Part shown: positions 10,144 to 20,216 of the stretch, piece after piece
Layout: each line of letters begins with the position of its first letter
Numbering within the stretch: position 1 is the first letter of the stretch
Origin: Abyssicoccus albus
Lineage (GTDB): Bacteria > Bacillota > Bacilli > Staphylococcales > Abyssicoccaceae
Direction: 5' to 3'
Assembly (NCBI RefSeq): GCF_003815035.1
Contig: NZ_RKRK01000004.1
Coordinates: 1 to 64,000, forward strand
DNA: 64,000 bases
Made by a program: the position numbers and the translations under genes
Notes under the pieces: generated by a model
The model's input: only the letters and a program-made list of their open reading frames with translations
Told to the model about the DNA's origin: nothing
Databases searched by the model: none

Positions 10144-10183
10144 AACCTTTATTAAAATTAATCCTAACTAACAGGCTGATACA

Positions 10184-10948
10184 TTACTCATCTTGAGAAA
10201 GTTTCTTTAAACCTAAATAGCTATACACTGACCATATCGACAACATGACTAAAACCGCCAAAAACAAGACGTGTATAACAGTATTGAACAATTGATCATA
10301 ACCTAACACGTAACTACTTTGTATACCATTCACCGTATAATACAATGGGTTAATATTCATAAGTAATATAAACCGTCCTAATGAATTCGGTAGCCAAAAA
10401 ATAGGTGTTGAGAGTAACATAATTAAAGAGCAAATCGCAATAAAAACTTTATCGAAAGGAATTATTTGTAAAATAATAAAATAAATTAAAATTAACGGCA
10501 TCATGAGTAATGTAAACATAATTGCAAAAAATATAATACTTAAAACTGATAAATTAAAATCAATTGATAATAATCTTAAGAAAATATATATGATGATGAG
10601 ATGAATATATAAACTAAAAAAATGCGGAAACAGTCTTGAGAATAATTGATAATACAACGGTGTACTTGATAGCTTCCATAGTGAGTTTTTATTCGCATTT
10701 GTTCGATATAATTGAATCAGTAATAACATCACCCAAAACCACAAAATAAAACCGATCAATCTAAATACAGCCGTATGCCAAGATAATTCATCAACGCCTT
10801 TTAACTTGAGGAAAATCGTTAAAAGTATAAATAATGTCAACCCAATTACATTGAACATCAAATGGAGTTGATAATCTGTTTTAAATGACAAGATGGAACG
10901 TTTAAACATTTGAAGGAGAAGTTTATAATGTTGTTTTATTGTATCCAT
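10184..10948 (-). CDS. TagG-like ABC-2 type membrane protein
   Basis: A 254-residue integral membrane protein with about six hydrophobic helices spread over residues 25-245 and a short cytoplasmic N-terminus. The segment NINPLYYTVNGIQSSYVLGYD matches the conserved end of TagG/ABC-2 permeases that export teichoic acids or polysaccharides. It is cotranscribed with the TagH-like gene upstream (12 bases apart). Because that partner has lost its ATPase motifs, active transport by this pair alone is doubtful. The resemblance to TagG is moderate. Confidence 0.7.
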   Translation of the reverse strand: MDTIKQHYKLLLQMFKRSILSFKTDYQLHLMFNVIGLTLFILLTIFLKLKGVDELSWHTAVFRLIGFILWFWVMLLLIQLYRTNANKNSLWKLSSTPLYYQLFSRLFPHFFSLYIHLIIIYIFLRLLSIDFNLSVLSIIFFAIMFTLLMMPLILIYFIILQIIPFDKVFIAICSLIMLLSTPIFWLPNSLGRFILLMNINPLYYTVNGIQSSYVLGYDQLFNTVIHVLFLAVLVMLSIWSVYSYLGLKKLSQDE

Positions 10949-10960
10949 TCAATTCACCCC

Positions 10961-12550
10961 TTAATAATATAAAACGGTCCATAATTTATGCTTTTGTTGA
11001 TATACAACAAACCCATTATTAACTCTAAATACAATTTGGCCATCATCAATATTATTTTTGAATTCTTTATCTAATGCTTTCGCTTTTTTCGCCTTCACAA
11101 CAAATCCTATCGCTTCATCCGACCCATTGAATAGCATGCTGAAGTTCTGAGCCGCAACAGGTTGAATAAAATCATTACCTTCATCACCGATAAATAAGTG
11201 GTCACCATTTCCAGCTGTAAATATATTATCTTTACTTTCGCCAATAAAGTTATTTTGAATACGCTGTATACTTACCGGTGTAATGTCCATATATTGTTGT
11301 AAATCATCCATTGACTTTTCGTTATATAGTGCGGCTTTATTAATATAGATTAAGTCTTCTTTACTTAATTCAACGATATCTTGTTCTATTTCCACATTAT
11401 AAAATTTTTCAGTATAGCTTTCTGTTAATAATGCAGCACCTACAGGTACATTAAATGCTTGTGATTTAGTCTTAATATGCTTATTTTCTGTCATCACAAC
11501 GATGCCCGATTGTTCTGTAATTGTCGATTGCTCTTGAATCACTTTTTCTTCTGACGTCGGTATCAACCCTTGTTCTAATGGATTCAATGTAATGTTTTTG
11601 TATAATAAGAACATACATATACATAGCACGATTACACATAATCCAGTAAGTAATAATAAGTTGCGAATTCTCGGGTTCATCTGATAAAGATTTCGCCGCT
11701 TCAGACGACTCAAGTCTTCTGAATCAACGTCGGTTAAACTCTTTCTATTCTCAATCAACTTGTTATCTTGTGCCGAGAAAAAACTAGACTTATGTTTATT
11801 TTTTTCATAATAATAGTTGCGAATTACAGGATAAACGGTGCTCGCTTTACCATGTTCTCTAATTTGGCCATAAGATAACCATATTAATTCATCTGATTTA
11901 TTTTTTAGAAATTCGAGTTGTTCACTTAATACGATCGATTTACCTTCTTTAGACATTTTTTGAATAAATGAATCATATAATGACATTTGTTCGTCATTTA
12001 AGTATAGCGATAAATTATGACAGAGTACTAAATTAAATTCACTTTGCTCAAGCAATTTCATTATTGTTATTATGTTTTGACCATATGTAAATGATGACAA
12101 TGGTTTATCTGCTAATTCATCGAATTGAACATTCTTTTTATTCACACCAAACCCACTGTGCTCTTCATAAAGGTGTTGAACATTTATTTTCTTCAATGAA
12201 ATATTACTATTAGTAATGATAGATAATTGTGAAGATATTTCATTAAGTGTGCTATGTTGGAAATGCTTCATAATGTATTCGATTGAGAAGTAAAAACTAT
12301 TCGCAAAATAAGATGCTTGCCCTATATCAACTTGTTCATTTCGCCCGATAATATGTAACAAATGCCTTGCATCGATAATATCTTCACTATACAATCCATA
12401 TACAGTATTTGGTTTGATGGTCAGGTTAATATTTTTTAGAAGTATTCTCTTTTGAACGCGTACTGGTAATAATTGATTTACAAATTGCTTAATCCCATGA
12501 TGAGCATAATGAATTGTTGTAACATCTTCTAGTTTAACTAAATAATTCAT
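10961..12550 (-). CDS. TagH-like protein with a degenerate ABC ATPase domain
   Basis: A 529-residue protein with the domain plan of TagH: an ABC ATPase fold (residues 1-235), a basic linker, one membrane helix (about 298-318) and an extracellular C-terminal region. The fold is recognisable (ILLKNINLTIKPNTVYGLY; DELIWLSYGQIREHG), but the catalytic motifs are gone. The Walker A site reads GLYSEDIIDARHLL without GxxGxGKS, the signature reads SSFTYGQN, and the Walker B place reads FNLVLCHNLSLYL without the DE pair. It is probably a non-hydrolysing relative. A true TagGH pair would have to be encoded elsewhere. Confidence 0.72.
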   Translation of the reverse strand: MNYLVKLEDVTTIHYAHHGIKQFVNQLLPVRVQKRILLKNINLTIKPNTVYGLYSEDIIDARHLLHIIGRNEQVDIGQASYFANSFYFSIEYIMKHFQHSTLNEISSQLSIITNSNISLKKINVQHLYEEHSGFGVNKKNVQFDELADKPLSSFTYGQNIITIMKLLEQSEFNLVLCHNLSLYLNDEQMSLYDSFIQKMSKEGKSIVLSEQLEFLKNKSDELIWLSYGQIREHGKASTVYPVIRNYYYEKNKHKSSFFSAQDNKLIENRKSLTDVDSEDLSRLKRRNLYQMNPRIRNLLLLTGLCVIVLCICMFLLYKNITLNPLEQGLIPTSEEKVIQEQSTITEQSGIVVMTENKHIKTKSQAFNVPVGAALLTESYTEKFYNVEIEQDIVELSKEDLIYINKAALYNEKSMDDLQQYMDITPVSIQRIQNNFIGESKDNIFTAGNGDHLFIGDEGNDFIQPVAAQNFSMLFNGSDEAIGFVVKAKKAKALDKEFKNNIDDGQIVFRVNNGFVVYQQKHKLWTVLYY

Positions 12551-12562
12551 ACATACTCACTC

Positions 12563-12877
12563 CTAGTCTATCTTTAATATTGCAACAGGCAATCCTTCTT
12601 CTTCTCCATTACCACGAATTCGGTATCCCCATGCAAAGATCCCTTTTAAATATTCAACTTTAAAGTATTCATCTGTATCTTTCAGCTGATAAATCTTATG
12701 AAGATCTATCTTTGATTCATCGACTAAATAGCTTTTAGCAATCATTACTTTTCGCACATATACTTCATATTCATTCATAATTCCTGCCATTTCGGCTTTA
12801 CGTGCCTTCTCATATAATGATTTTATGAGCTCATTTAATTCATCTTCTGTCATTTCATTCATCGGCTTCGAATGCAC
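12563..12877 (-). CDS. yfhH: YfhH family protein (DUF1811)
   Basis: A 104-residue soluble protein of the DUF1811/YfhH family, usually encoded next to recX in Bacillus and Staphylococcus. It has a helical N-terminal half (MTEDELNELIKSLYEKARKAE) and a small beta-rich C-terminal domain (EYFKVEYLKGIFAWGYR). It overlaps the recX 3' end by 23 bases, so translation is coupled. No function is established. Confidence 0.88.
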   Translation of the reverse strand: MHSKPMNEMTEDELNELIKSLYEKARKAEMAGIMNEYEVYVRKVMIAKSYLVDESKIDLHKIYQLKDTDEYFKVEYLKGIFAWGYRIRGNGEEEGLPVAILKID

Positions 12878-13676
12878 TCAGATCACCTTCCAAGATTTCT
12901 TTAATTTTATCATAATCATATTGCTTCATCATTAACATCGCCATATACTTTTGTTTACGTTCATATAATGGTAAATGCTTAACTTTCTTATACTTCTTTT
13001 CTAAGTCACGAATCATCTTATCTTCTATAACATCAGACTTTTCATCGAATTGAAAGTGTTTAAGTACTTCCTCAATGGAATGTCTTTCATAACCTTTTCG
13101 AATTAGTTTTAATAGAACTTTTTGTTCATGCTTACGCTTCGGTATAGATAATGGTTTATCTTCTTTTTGAATCAAGTGATTAAGTCGTTCATGAATAATA
13201 TCATCCGTGAAATAGTCACGGATAACACGATCAATCTCTTCAACATAGTTCTGTCCGACTTTGTTTAATAACTCTTTTTTGACTCTTTGAGGTCCCTTTT
13301 GAGTTGTATTCAATGCGGTTCTAACGAAACTAGTGATATAGTCTTCATCATCTATATACCCTTGATCTGTTAATTTTTGAACTAATCGATTGATGTCCTC
13401 TTCGGTCAGTTGATCTTCAGATAAATGTGTTTTCAGTTCTTTCGCAGAACGTTTCTTAAACGATAAATACCGTATCGCTCGTTGATATCCTGTATAATAT
13501 AATTCTGTCGATTCAATTTGACGAATATACTCAGTTGTTAACGACTGACCTTTTGTTAGATGATGCTTAACCAATGTATCCATACTAATTCCAAAAGCGA
13601 ATTCACTATCTAAATAGATGTTGAATCGCTCTTTGTTATTTTTTTGTACTTCAATGGATGTAATTTTCTTCGCCAC
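12855..13676 (-). CDS. recX: recombination regulator RecX
   Basis: A 273-residue RecX protein, the same size as the staphylococcal homologue. It is built from repeated three-helix units, seen as AIRYLSFKKRSAKELKTHL and VLLKLIRKGYERHSIEEVL, that wrap along RecA filaments and restrain strand exchange. The basic N-terminal beta segment (KKITSIEVQKNNKERFNIYL) is also typical. The ATG at 13676 follows AAGGTGATTTC. It begins a short operon with yfhH. Confidence 0.93.
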   Translation of the reverse strand: MAKKITSIEVQKNNKERFNIYLDSEFAFGISMDTLVKHHLTKGQSLTTEYIRQIESTELYYTGYQRAIRYLSFKKRSAKELKTHLSEDQLTEEDINRLVQKLTDQGYIDDEDYITSFVRTALNTTQKGPQRVKKELLNKVGQNYVEEIDRVIRDYFTDDIIHERLNHLIQKEDKPLSIPKRKHEQKVLLKLIRKGYERHSIEEVLKHFQFDEKSDVIEDKMIRDLEKKYKKVKHLPLYERKQKYMAMLMMKQYDYDKIKEILEGDLSAFEADE

Positions 13677-13743
13677 GAAATCACCTTAATTTTTCACCAT
13701 TATATTTTATATATGTTCCTTCTGCATACACATTTTATAGAAG

Positions 13744-15105
13744 TTATTTCTTTTTACGCTCTAATGTCGCTACAAGTTCAATTCTAGATGTTTGTGGGAA
13801 CATATCAACCGGTGTAATACGCGTCACATGATAACGGCTTGATAAATGGGCTATATCTTTCGCAAATGTTGATGGATTGCAACTTGTATAAATAATATGG
13901 TCGCTACCTTTTGTTAATAATGTATCTACAATGTGTCTATTAATCCCTGTTCTCGGTGGGTCAAACATCATACAGTCGTAATCAAGATGATTAGATGTAA
14001 TATAATCTTTCGCATCAGCGTGAATGAATTCTATATTTTGAATATTGTTTTTTTGTTGGTTTATCTTAGCACTTCGGATACTTGCTTCGCTATCGTCTAC
14101 GCCTGTAATGTGCATCCCTTCATCTTGAACATATATTCCGATTGTTCCTGCTCCACAATAAGCATCAAGAATTTTCATCTCTTGATCAGACTTAATATCA
14201 TTTAAATGGTCTTTTATCGTATCATACAAATCTTTAACCATTGCATCATTCAATTGATAGAAACTTTCAAGTTCAACGTCAAATAATTTATCGCCGATTG
14301 ACATTTCCATTGTTTTCTTACCTTTAAGTAATTTCATCGAATGTCCAGTAATGACTGAATCATCAAAATCTTTATACACATATGACACACTAATTACTTT
14401 ATCGATATCCATGATTTTAGATGCGATTAAGTCTAATTTTTTGACCTCTTTACTATTACCCATCAATCCGACTTGCATTTCATTGTTATGATTTTGTCGA
14501 ATAATAATATGCGTTAATCCATGTTTTTTACTGCTCATTCCTACAGGGATATTTAAATCTTCAATTAATCTTTTAATCTTTAAATGGAGTGTCATCGTTT
14601 CCTTCTGCTGAACGATACAATCTTTTAAATCGATCAGTTGATGGCTTCCTTCTGCATACATTCCTGAAATGACACGTCCGGTATTCATTTGTTTGATTGG
14701 GAATTGTAGTTTATTACGGTACCGAAATGGTTCAGTCATACCTTTCATCGGTTCAATGATATCGAACTTCACTTTAGGTGCATAACGTGTCAAAGCATCT
14801 TTAATGATTCCAACTTTTTCAGAAAGTTGAGCAGGATACTTTAAATGTTGAAGTTGACACCCTCCACATTCTTCATAAACAGGACAAGGTGGCTCAATTC
14901 TGTCAGATGATTTCTCAAGTACTTTAGTCATTTTGACAGACATAAACTTATCTTTTTCAAATTCAACTTCCCCACGAATCACTTCACCGGGTAAAGCGCC
15001 TTTAACGAATGCGATCTTTTTTTTGTAATATCCGATACCTTCTCCATTAATACCAAGTCGTTTGATGGTAATCGTGACAGGTTTGTTTTTTGTATTTTGT
15101 GTCAT
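13744..15105 (-). CDS. 23S rRNA (uracil-5-)-methyltransferase, RlmCD family
   Basis: A 453-residue COG2265/TrmA-family enzyme that methylates uracil C5 in 23S rRNA using SAM. Layout: N-terminal TRAM RNA-binding domain (about 5-65), Fe-S ligands PPCPVYEECGGCQLQ (C-x5-C-x2-C), SAM site LDAYCGAGTIGIY, the FDPPRTG motif, the catalytic cysteine in YTSCNPST and the base glutamate in SRIELVATLE. A second intact paralogue lies at 28.6-30.0 kb. Which uridines each modifies cannot be read from sequence. Confidence 0.9.
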   Translation of the reverse strand: MTQNTKNKPVTITIKRLGINGEGIGYYKKKIAFVKGALPGEVIRGEVEFEKDKFMSVKMTKVLEKSSDRIEPPCPVYEECGGCQLQHLKYPAQLSEKVGIIKDALTRYAPKVKFDIIEPMKGMTEPFRYRNKLQFPIKQMNTGRVISGMYAEGSHQLIDLKDCIVQQKETMTLHLKIKRLIEDLNIPVGMSSKKHGLTHIIIRQNHNNEMQVGLMGNSKEVKKLDLIASKIMDIDKVISVSYVYKDFDDSVITGHSMKLLKGKKTMEMSIGDKLFDVELESFYQLNDAMVKDLYDTIKDHLNDIKSDQEMKILDAYCGAGTIGIYVQDEGMHITGVDDSEASIRSAKINQQKNNIQNIEFIHADAKDYITSNHLDYDCMMFDPPRTGINRHIVDTLLTKGSDHIIYTSCNPSTFAKDIAHLSSRYHVTRITPVDMFPQTSRIELVATLERKKK

Positions 15106-15159
15106 ATAATTCTCCTTATTTACTATTCACTCTTTGCTTCATAATAGCCTAATTATATC

Positions 15160-15198
15160 AAAAAAAGTGAGCACTACCCAATAAAGTAGTACTCACTT
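15160..15198 (-). terminator. terminator after small membrane protein
   Basis: A stem formed by AAGTGAG-ACTAC and GTAGT-CTCACTT is followed by T6 on the minus strand, ten bases after the stop at 15208. Confidence 0.8.
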
Positions 15199-15207
15199 CT
15201 ATATCGA

Positions 15208-15390
15208 TTAATGTACTAAATCTTTAAATACTTTCTTTTCTAAAGCTTCATCTGGTGTATCAATAATGACTGATTCTTTCGTTTCAAAGAACTTTCCTAT
15301 AGTAAACATCATGAACATACCAAAACCAAAAATTGCAAATAAAAATGCAATTAAAATTAATGTCATCATCGCCATTGACATAATATCCAC
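15208..15390 (-). CDS. small single-span membrane protein
   Basis: A 60-residue protein: an N-terminal hydrophobic helix rich in Met, Leu and Phe (about residues 5-33) and a charged tail ending DEALEKKVFKDLVH. The start has GAGGTGGATATT upstream, a good ribosome-binding site, and the gene ends at a strong terminator. Both support a real gene. I do not recognise the family. Confidence 0.7.
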   Translation of the reverse strand: MDIMSMAMMTLILIAFLFAIFGFGMFMMFTIGKFFETKESVIIDTPDEALEKKVFKDLVH

Positions 15391-15460
15391 CTCACTTGAA
15401 TTGTTATATCCTTTAATCTACATTAGTATATCATATCTCTTCAATGAAATATATGTTTTT

Positions 15461-16696
15461 CTAGATCACGAAATTACCATCTTTCATAATCATCTCAGTT
15501 GAGCCATCAGCATGTACACCTTCAATATTTAATTCATTTGAACCAACCATAAAATCTTCATGCGTAATCGATTGATTTAAGTCATGTTCAATCAATTGTT
15601 CTTCTGTCATTTCTTTACCACCTTCTAGGCAGAAAGAATATGCACTACCAAGCGCTAAATGGCAACTCGCATTCTCATCAAATAAAGTATTATAGAACAA
15701 TGTTTTCGTGTTTGAAATTGGTGAATCATCAGGGACTAAAGCGACTTCACCTAGTCTCATCGCACCTTCATCTGTCTCAAGTAAACTCTTTAATACTTCT
15801 TCACCAACACCTGCTTGATAATCAGTTACTTTACCATCAACAAAAGTGAGTGTGAAATCATCAATAATATTACCACCATAACTTAACGGCATTGTATTCT
15901 TTATCGTACCATTGACACCCGTTCTTGATGGAACTGTAAAAACTTCCTCTGTCGGCATATTTGCAACGAATGTTGTTCCTGCTTTATTGACACTTGATGC
16001 GCCAGCCCATAAATGCCCTTCAGGTAAATCAATTATCAGGTCAGTACCAGGTGCTGAATATTTCAATTGCTTGAATCGTTTCTCATTTAAAAGTTTTGCT
16101 TTATTATCTAAAGTATCCGTATGTTTCTTCCACGCAACTGTAGGATCCTCTTCTTCAGTTCTCACTGTATATAAGATTAAGTCTAGTAATTTCTCTTCAG
16201 CATCGTCTTCGCCTGGAAATACTAATTCTGCCCAATCTTTTGATGGATAACCTGCAACACACCATGCAATCTCATCGCTTTGAATTGCTTGTCTGAATTC
16301 GTTTAACGCTTTACCACCAGCGATTGAAGCCGACTTAATTCGATTTTGGTCAACGCCTTTCATTAATTCAGGTGAGCTCGCAGTTAAGGATAGAAATGCT
16401 GCGTTATTGTTAACATAGTACATTCTTTCATCGATCACATGTTGTGGTACATTTTCTAAAACAGCCATGTCACTATTTTCCATATAAAGACGACGACAGA
16501 CATCATCACTGAAGTTGACCTTAACCTCTGAAGCACCTAACTCATAAGCTTGTTTGTATAACGCTCTAACAAGTGGCGTACAATCCACCGTTGCATTGAT
16601 GTATAACGGTTGACCTTTTTGAATATTTAATCCTACAGAAACGAGTAATTTTGCATATTCACTTATTTTATTCAATCTTTCTTGAGTTAGTTCCAT
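15461..16696 (-). CDS. ampS: M29 family metalloaminopeptidase AmpS
   Basis: A 411-residue aminopeptidase of the AmpS/PepS/aminopeptidase T family that frees N-terminal residues from peptides in the cytosol using a two-metal site. The C-terminal catalytic half shows the expected ligands: VGEEVLKSLLETDEGAMRLGE with two glutamates, FDENASCHLALGSAYSFC with the histidine and tyrosine, and NQSITHEDFMVGS with histidine and aspartate. Length is normal. It is monocistronic, with AGGAGAATT before the ATG. Confidence 0.93.
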   Translation of the reverse strand: MELTQERLNKISEYAKLLVSVGLNIQKGQPLYINATVDCTPLVRALYKQAYELGASEVKVNFSDDVCRRLYMENSDMAVLENVPQHVIDERMYYVNNNAAFLSLTASSPELMKGVDQNRIKSASIAGGKALNEFRQAIQSDEIAWCVAGYPSKDWAELVFPGEDDAEEKLLDLILYTVRTEEEDPTVAWKKHTDTLDNKAKLLNEKRFKQLKYSAPGTDLIIDLPEGHLWAGASSVNKAGTTFVANMPTEEVFTVPSRTGVNGTIKNTMPLSYGGNIIDDFTLTFVDGKVTDYQAGVGEEVLKSLLETDEGAMRLGEVALVPDDSPISNTKTLFYNTLFDENASCHLALGSAYSFCLEGGKEMTEEQLIEHDLNQSITHEDFMVGSNELNIEGVHADGSTEMIMKDGNFVI

Positions 16697-16775
16697 ATTT
16701 AATTCTCCTTTATAATCTTTAATGTTATAACTAATCGATCTTATAACCGATAAACTATAGCTTTAATTTCAAATA

Positions 16776-16973
16776 TTATTTCTTAAGTTCTCTCAACTGT
16801 TGTAATACTGCTTCTCTTTCATTGGGTGATAAATTATTTCTCGAATTCGTAAAGTTCATCACGTCTTCAAGATCATCCTTTTTATTTTCGTCGAAATCTT
16901 CCGGGTTTATAACACCTGCATTCACAAGGTTTAAGTTTTCTTTAATTTGTTCTACAATTTCTTCAATCGTCAT
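16776..16973 (-). CDS. DUF1128 (UPF0435) family protein
   Basis: A 65-residue, acidic, helical protein. The opening EEIVEQIKENLNLVNAGVI and the central DLEDVMNFTNSR match the UPF0435 family conserved in Bacillus and Staphylococcus. It is preceded by GGAAGGAGTAAAC. Function is unknown. Confidence 0.85.
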   Translation of the reverse strand: MTIEEIVEQIKENLNLVNAGVINPEDFDENKKDDLEDVMNFTNSRNNLSPNEREAVLQQLRELKK

Positions 16974-17198
16974 TTGTTTACTCCTTCCAATATTTCTGAT
17001 AATTCGTAATTAATTTTATCATATCATACAATGAAATGAATTGATAAATTCATATATACAATGATAATTGATAAAAGTATAAGATAGATTAGAATTAAAT
17101 CAAATATTAGTTTATTAATCAATATTAATCAAAAATGTTTATATTAATATTTAATTGGTTATAATAAAATTAAATCACAATTAAAGGAGCAATTAATT

Positions 17199-17513
17199 AT
17201 GAACTTAAAGTTAAATAACAAATTCGTCCCTGCTATTATCATCGGAGCTTTAGCTGGTGGTGCGTTAAGCTTAATTGATAAAAATACTCGTCAGTCAATG
17301 AAAAACTTACCAAATGATGTACAAAAAGTACAAAGTGACCTTCAAGTAAGAAACGATCCTAACCAAGGTTTTATTGGTAAAATTCAAGACGAAGTATTGT
17401 TCTGGAAAGAAACAATTGAAGATATACGTCGTGAAAACCCTGAATTAGAACGTCAAGTAATGAATGCTAAAGATACGTTAATGGAAAAGCGTAACCAAAA
17501 GCGCTTAAAATAA
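17199..17513 (+). CDS. YtxH-like small membrane-associated protein
   Basis: A 104-residue protein with one N-terminal glycine/alanine-rich hydrophobic segment (FVPAIIIGALAGGALSLI) and a long charged helix afterwards. This plan is shared with YtxH-type general-stress proteins, though the match is to architecture more than sequence. AAAGGAGC precedes the ATG and a terminator follows, so it forms its own unit. The 225-base gap upstream is very AT-rich and must hold its promoter. Confidence 0.7.
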   Translation: MNLKLNNKFVPAIIIGALAGGALSLIDKNTRQSMKNLPNDVQKVQSDLQVRNDPNQGFIGKIQDEVLFWKETIEDIRRENPELERQVMNAKDTLMEKRNQKRLK

Positions 17514-17553
17514 ATGATTATTAATTTATAAACAATGAGTTAAATGATTATAT

Positions 17554-17595
17554 AAACTAGATGAGTGTAAATCGTTCATCTAGTTTATTTTTTAA
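17554..17595 (+). terminator. terminator after the YtxH-like gene
   Basis: An 11-bp stem, AAACTAGATGA with TCATCTAGTTT, is followed by a T-rich tail. Confidence 0.85.
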
Positions 17596-17734
17596 CCAAT
17601 AAATTCTGTTCTCATCACTTCTTAGAAAAACTAGGATCAAGATATATAATGAACAACAACGTTTATTATGCGTCTATAAAGGTAATACATAGATAGATTA
17701 AAATAATTTATTAAATTTAATAGAGGGTGATATT

Positions 17735-18727
17735 ATGAATAAAATGCCTAAAGGCAATCAAGTTTATCAGAGTGTCCCAGATGCACCTGAACAAAATGAA
17801 TACTACGTTGGAGATGTTCCTTTCAAGTCTAAACGAGCAAAAAAGGACAATGAGAATTTCTATGTCTCCAAGATGAATAAACCAGCTAAAAAGAAAGAAA
17901 ATGGAGGGTTTTTCTCTACGTTAATGTATCGTTTCGGAAAAGATGATACATCAGGTCTCGCGGCTCAACTTGCTTATTATTTCATGTTGAGTTTATTCCC
18001 TTTACTTATTTTCTTATTAACATTAATTCCATTAATGAATATTGATCAATCAACAATCACTAATATGATTGAACAAAATGCACCTGGTCAAACAAGTGAA
18101 TTAATTACAGGTATTATTGAAGACGTGATGAAAAACTCTGGTGGGGGCATTCTATCATTCGGTTTATTGATGACACTTTGGACAGCGTCTAATGGAATGA
18201 CTGCGATGATGAATGCATTTAACGTTGCATATGGTGTAGAAGATAATCGTAATGCGATTGTTGCTAAACTTTTAAGTGTATTATTTACTGTGATCATGAT
18301 TTCAGTATTATTACTATCACTTGTATTAATCGTATTCGGAAAACAAATTGGTGATTTATTATTCGGTGTTGTCGGATTAAATGATCAGTTCACATGGGTT
18401 TGGAATTTAGTTCGTGGTGTATTACCAGTTATTGTCATATTCATTGTATTCTCAATGCTTTACTTCATTGCACCAAACTTAAAAGTAACTTGGAAAAGCA
18501 TTTGGCCAGGGGCATTGTTTGCAACGATTATATGGCTAGGTGCGACATATTTATTCGGATTCTATGTTTCTAACTTCGGCAGCTATTCAAAAACTTACGG
18601 CTCAATTGCCGGTGTGATTATCCTTATGTTATGGTTATATTTAACAGGTGTTATCATTATTCTAGGCGCTCAAATCAATGCCATTAAGCATCATCGAAAG
18701 CGTCAACAAGAAGGATTTTTAAATTAA
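17735..18727 (+). CDS. YihY/BrkB family membrane protein
   Basis: A 330-residue UPF0761 protein. A hydrophilic, lysine-rich N-terminal extension (residues 1-60) precedes six hydrophobic helices. Family signatures are DDTSGLAAQLAYYFMLSLFP, LWTASNGMTAMMNAFNVAYG and FGSYSKTYGSIAGVIILMLW. The family was once called ribonuclease BN in error; its present role is thought to be in membrane transport. A small beta-carbonic anhydrase gene follows after 20 bases in the same direction, suggesting an operon. Confidence 0.88.
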   Translation: MNKMPKGNQVYQSVPDAPEQNEYYVGDVPFKSKRAKKDNENFYVSKMNKPAKKKENGGFFSTLMYRFGKDDTSGLAAQLAYYFMLSLFPLLIFLLTLIPLMNIDQSTITNMIEQNAPGQTSELITGIIEDVMKNSGGGILSFGLLMTLWTASNGMTAMMNAFNVAYGVEDNRNAIVAKLLSVLFTVIMISVLLLSLVLIVFGKQIGDLLFGVVGLNDQFTWVWNLVRGVLPVIVIFIVFSMLYFIAPNLKVTWKSIWPGALFATIIWLGATYLFGFYVSNFGSYSKTYGSIAGVIILMLWLYLTGVIIILGAQINAIKHHRKRQQEGFLN

Positions 18728-18747
18728 TTAAGAGAAGAGGATTTCGA

Positions 18748-19305
18748 ATGCAAAAGAAGTTGTACAAGCTATTAGAATTCAATAAACAATTCGTTCAAGA
18801 TGAACAATACGAGCCAATGATTACAGATGGTCATCCAAATGAAGGATTACTGATTTTAAGTTGTATGGATGCTAGACTTGTGGAACTTGCTCATCGCTCA
18901 CTTGGATTGAAAAATGGCGATGTGAAGTTTTTAAAAAATGCTGGAGCTCAAATTCAATCTGATGATGATAGTATAATGGGCAGTATTTTAGTAGGGACAT
19001 ACGCATTAGGCTGTGAAGAAGTTGTCATTATGGGACATACTGACTGCGGTTTCGGAAAACTAAAGCCTGAAGTAATGTTTGATGCTATGAAGGAGAAAGG
19101 GATTACGGATGAACTCATTCAATCATTAGATTATGACTTCGACAATATGTTCACTGGATTCAGTGTTACAGAAGACAATGTAAGAAAAAATGTCGAAAAA
19201 GTAAGAAACCACCCATTATTCAATAAAGAGATTCCTGTACACGGTGTCATTATTGATTCCAAAACAGGTGAAGTGACATTGATTGATGATGGCTATAAAC
19301 AATAA
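18748..19305 (+). CDS. beta-class carbonic anhydrase-like protein
   Basis: A 185-residue beta-carbonic anhydrase. The zinc site is visible: the CxDxR motif in LSCMDARL, and the His and Cys ligands in IMGHTDCGF. The fold segments KFLKNAGAQI and GSILVGTYALGCEEVVI match the small YvdA/YtiB-type subgroup. It should interconvert carbon dioxide and bicarbonate in the cytosol. AAGAGAAGAGGA lies upstream of the ATG, and the gene ends at a strong terminator shared with map. Confidence 0.87.
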   Translation: MQKKLYKLLEFNKQFVQDEQYEPMITDGHPNEGLLILSCMDARLVELAHRSLGLKNGDVKFLKNAGAQIQSDDDSIMGSILVGTYALGCEEVVIMGHTDCGFGKLKPEVMFDAMKEKGITDELIQSLDYDFDNMFTGFSVTEDNVRKNVEKVRNHPLFNKEIPVHGVIIDSKTGEVTLIDDGYKQ

Positions 19306-19311
19306 TTAAGC

Positions 19312-19352
19312 AAAGAAAGAACACGTAAATTATTTTTACGTGTTCTTTCTTT
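19312..19352. terminator. bidirectional terminator between carbonic anhydrase and map
   Basis: A long perfect stem, AAAGAAAGAACACGTAAA with its complement, has A-rich and T-rich flanks between convergent genes. Confidence 0.9.
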
Positions 19353-19357
19353 ATCTA

Positions 19358-20188
<831 letters not shown>

Positions 20189-20216
20189 TCACACAATATG
20201 AAGAAGGTGATTTAAT

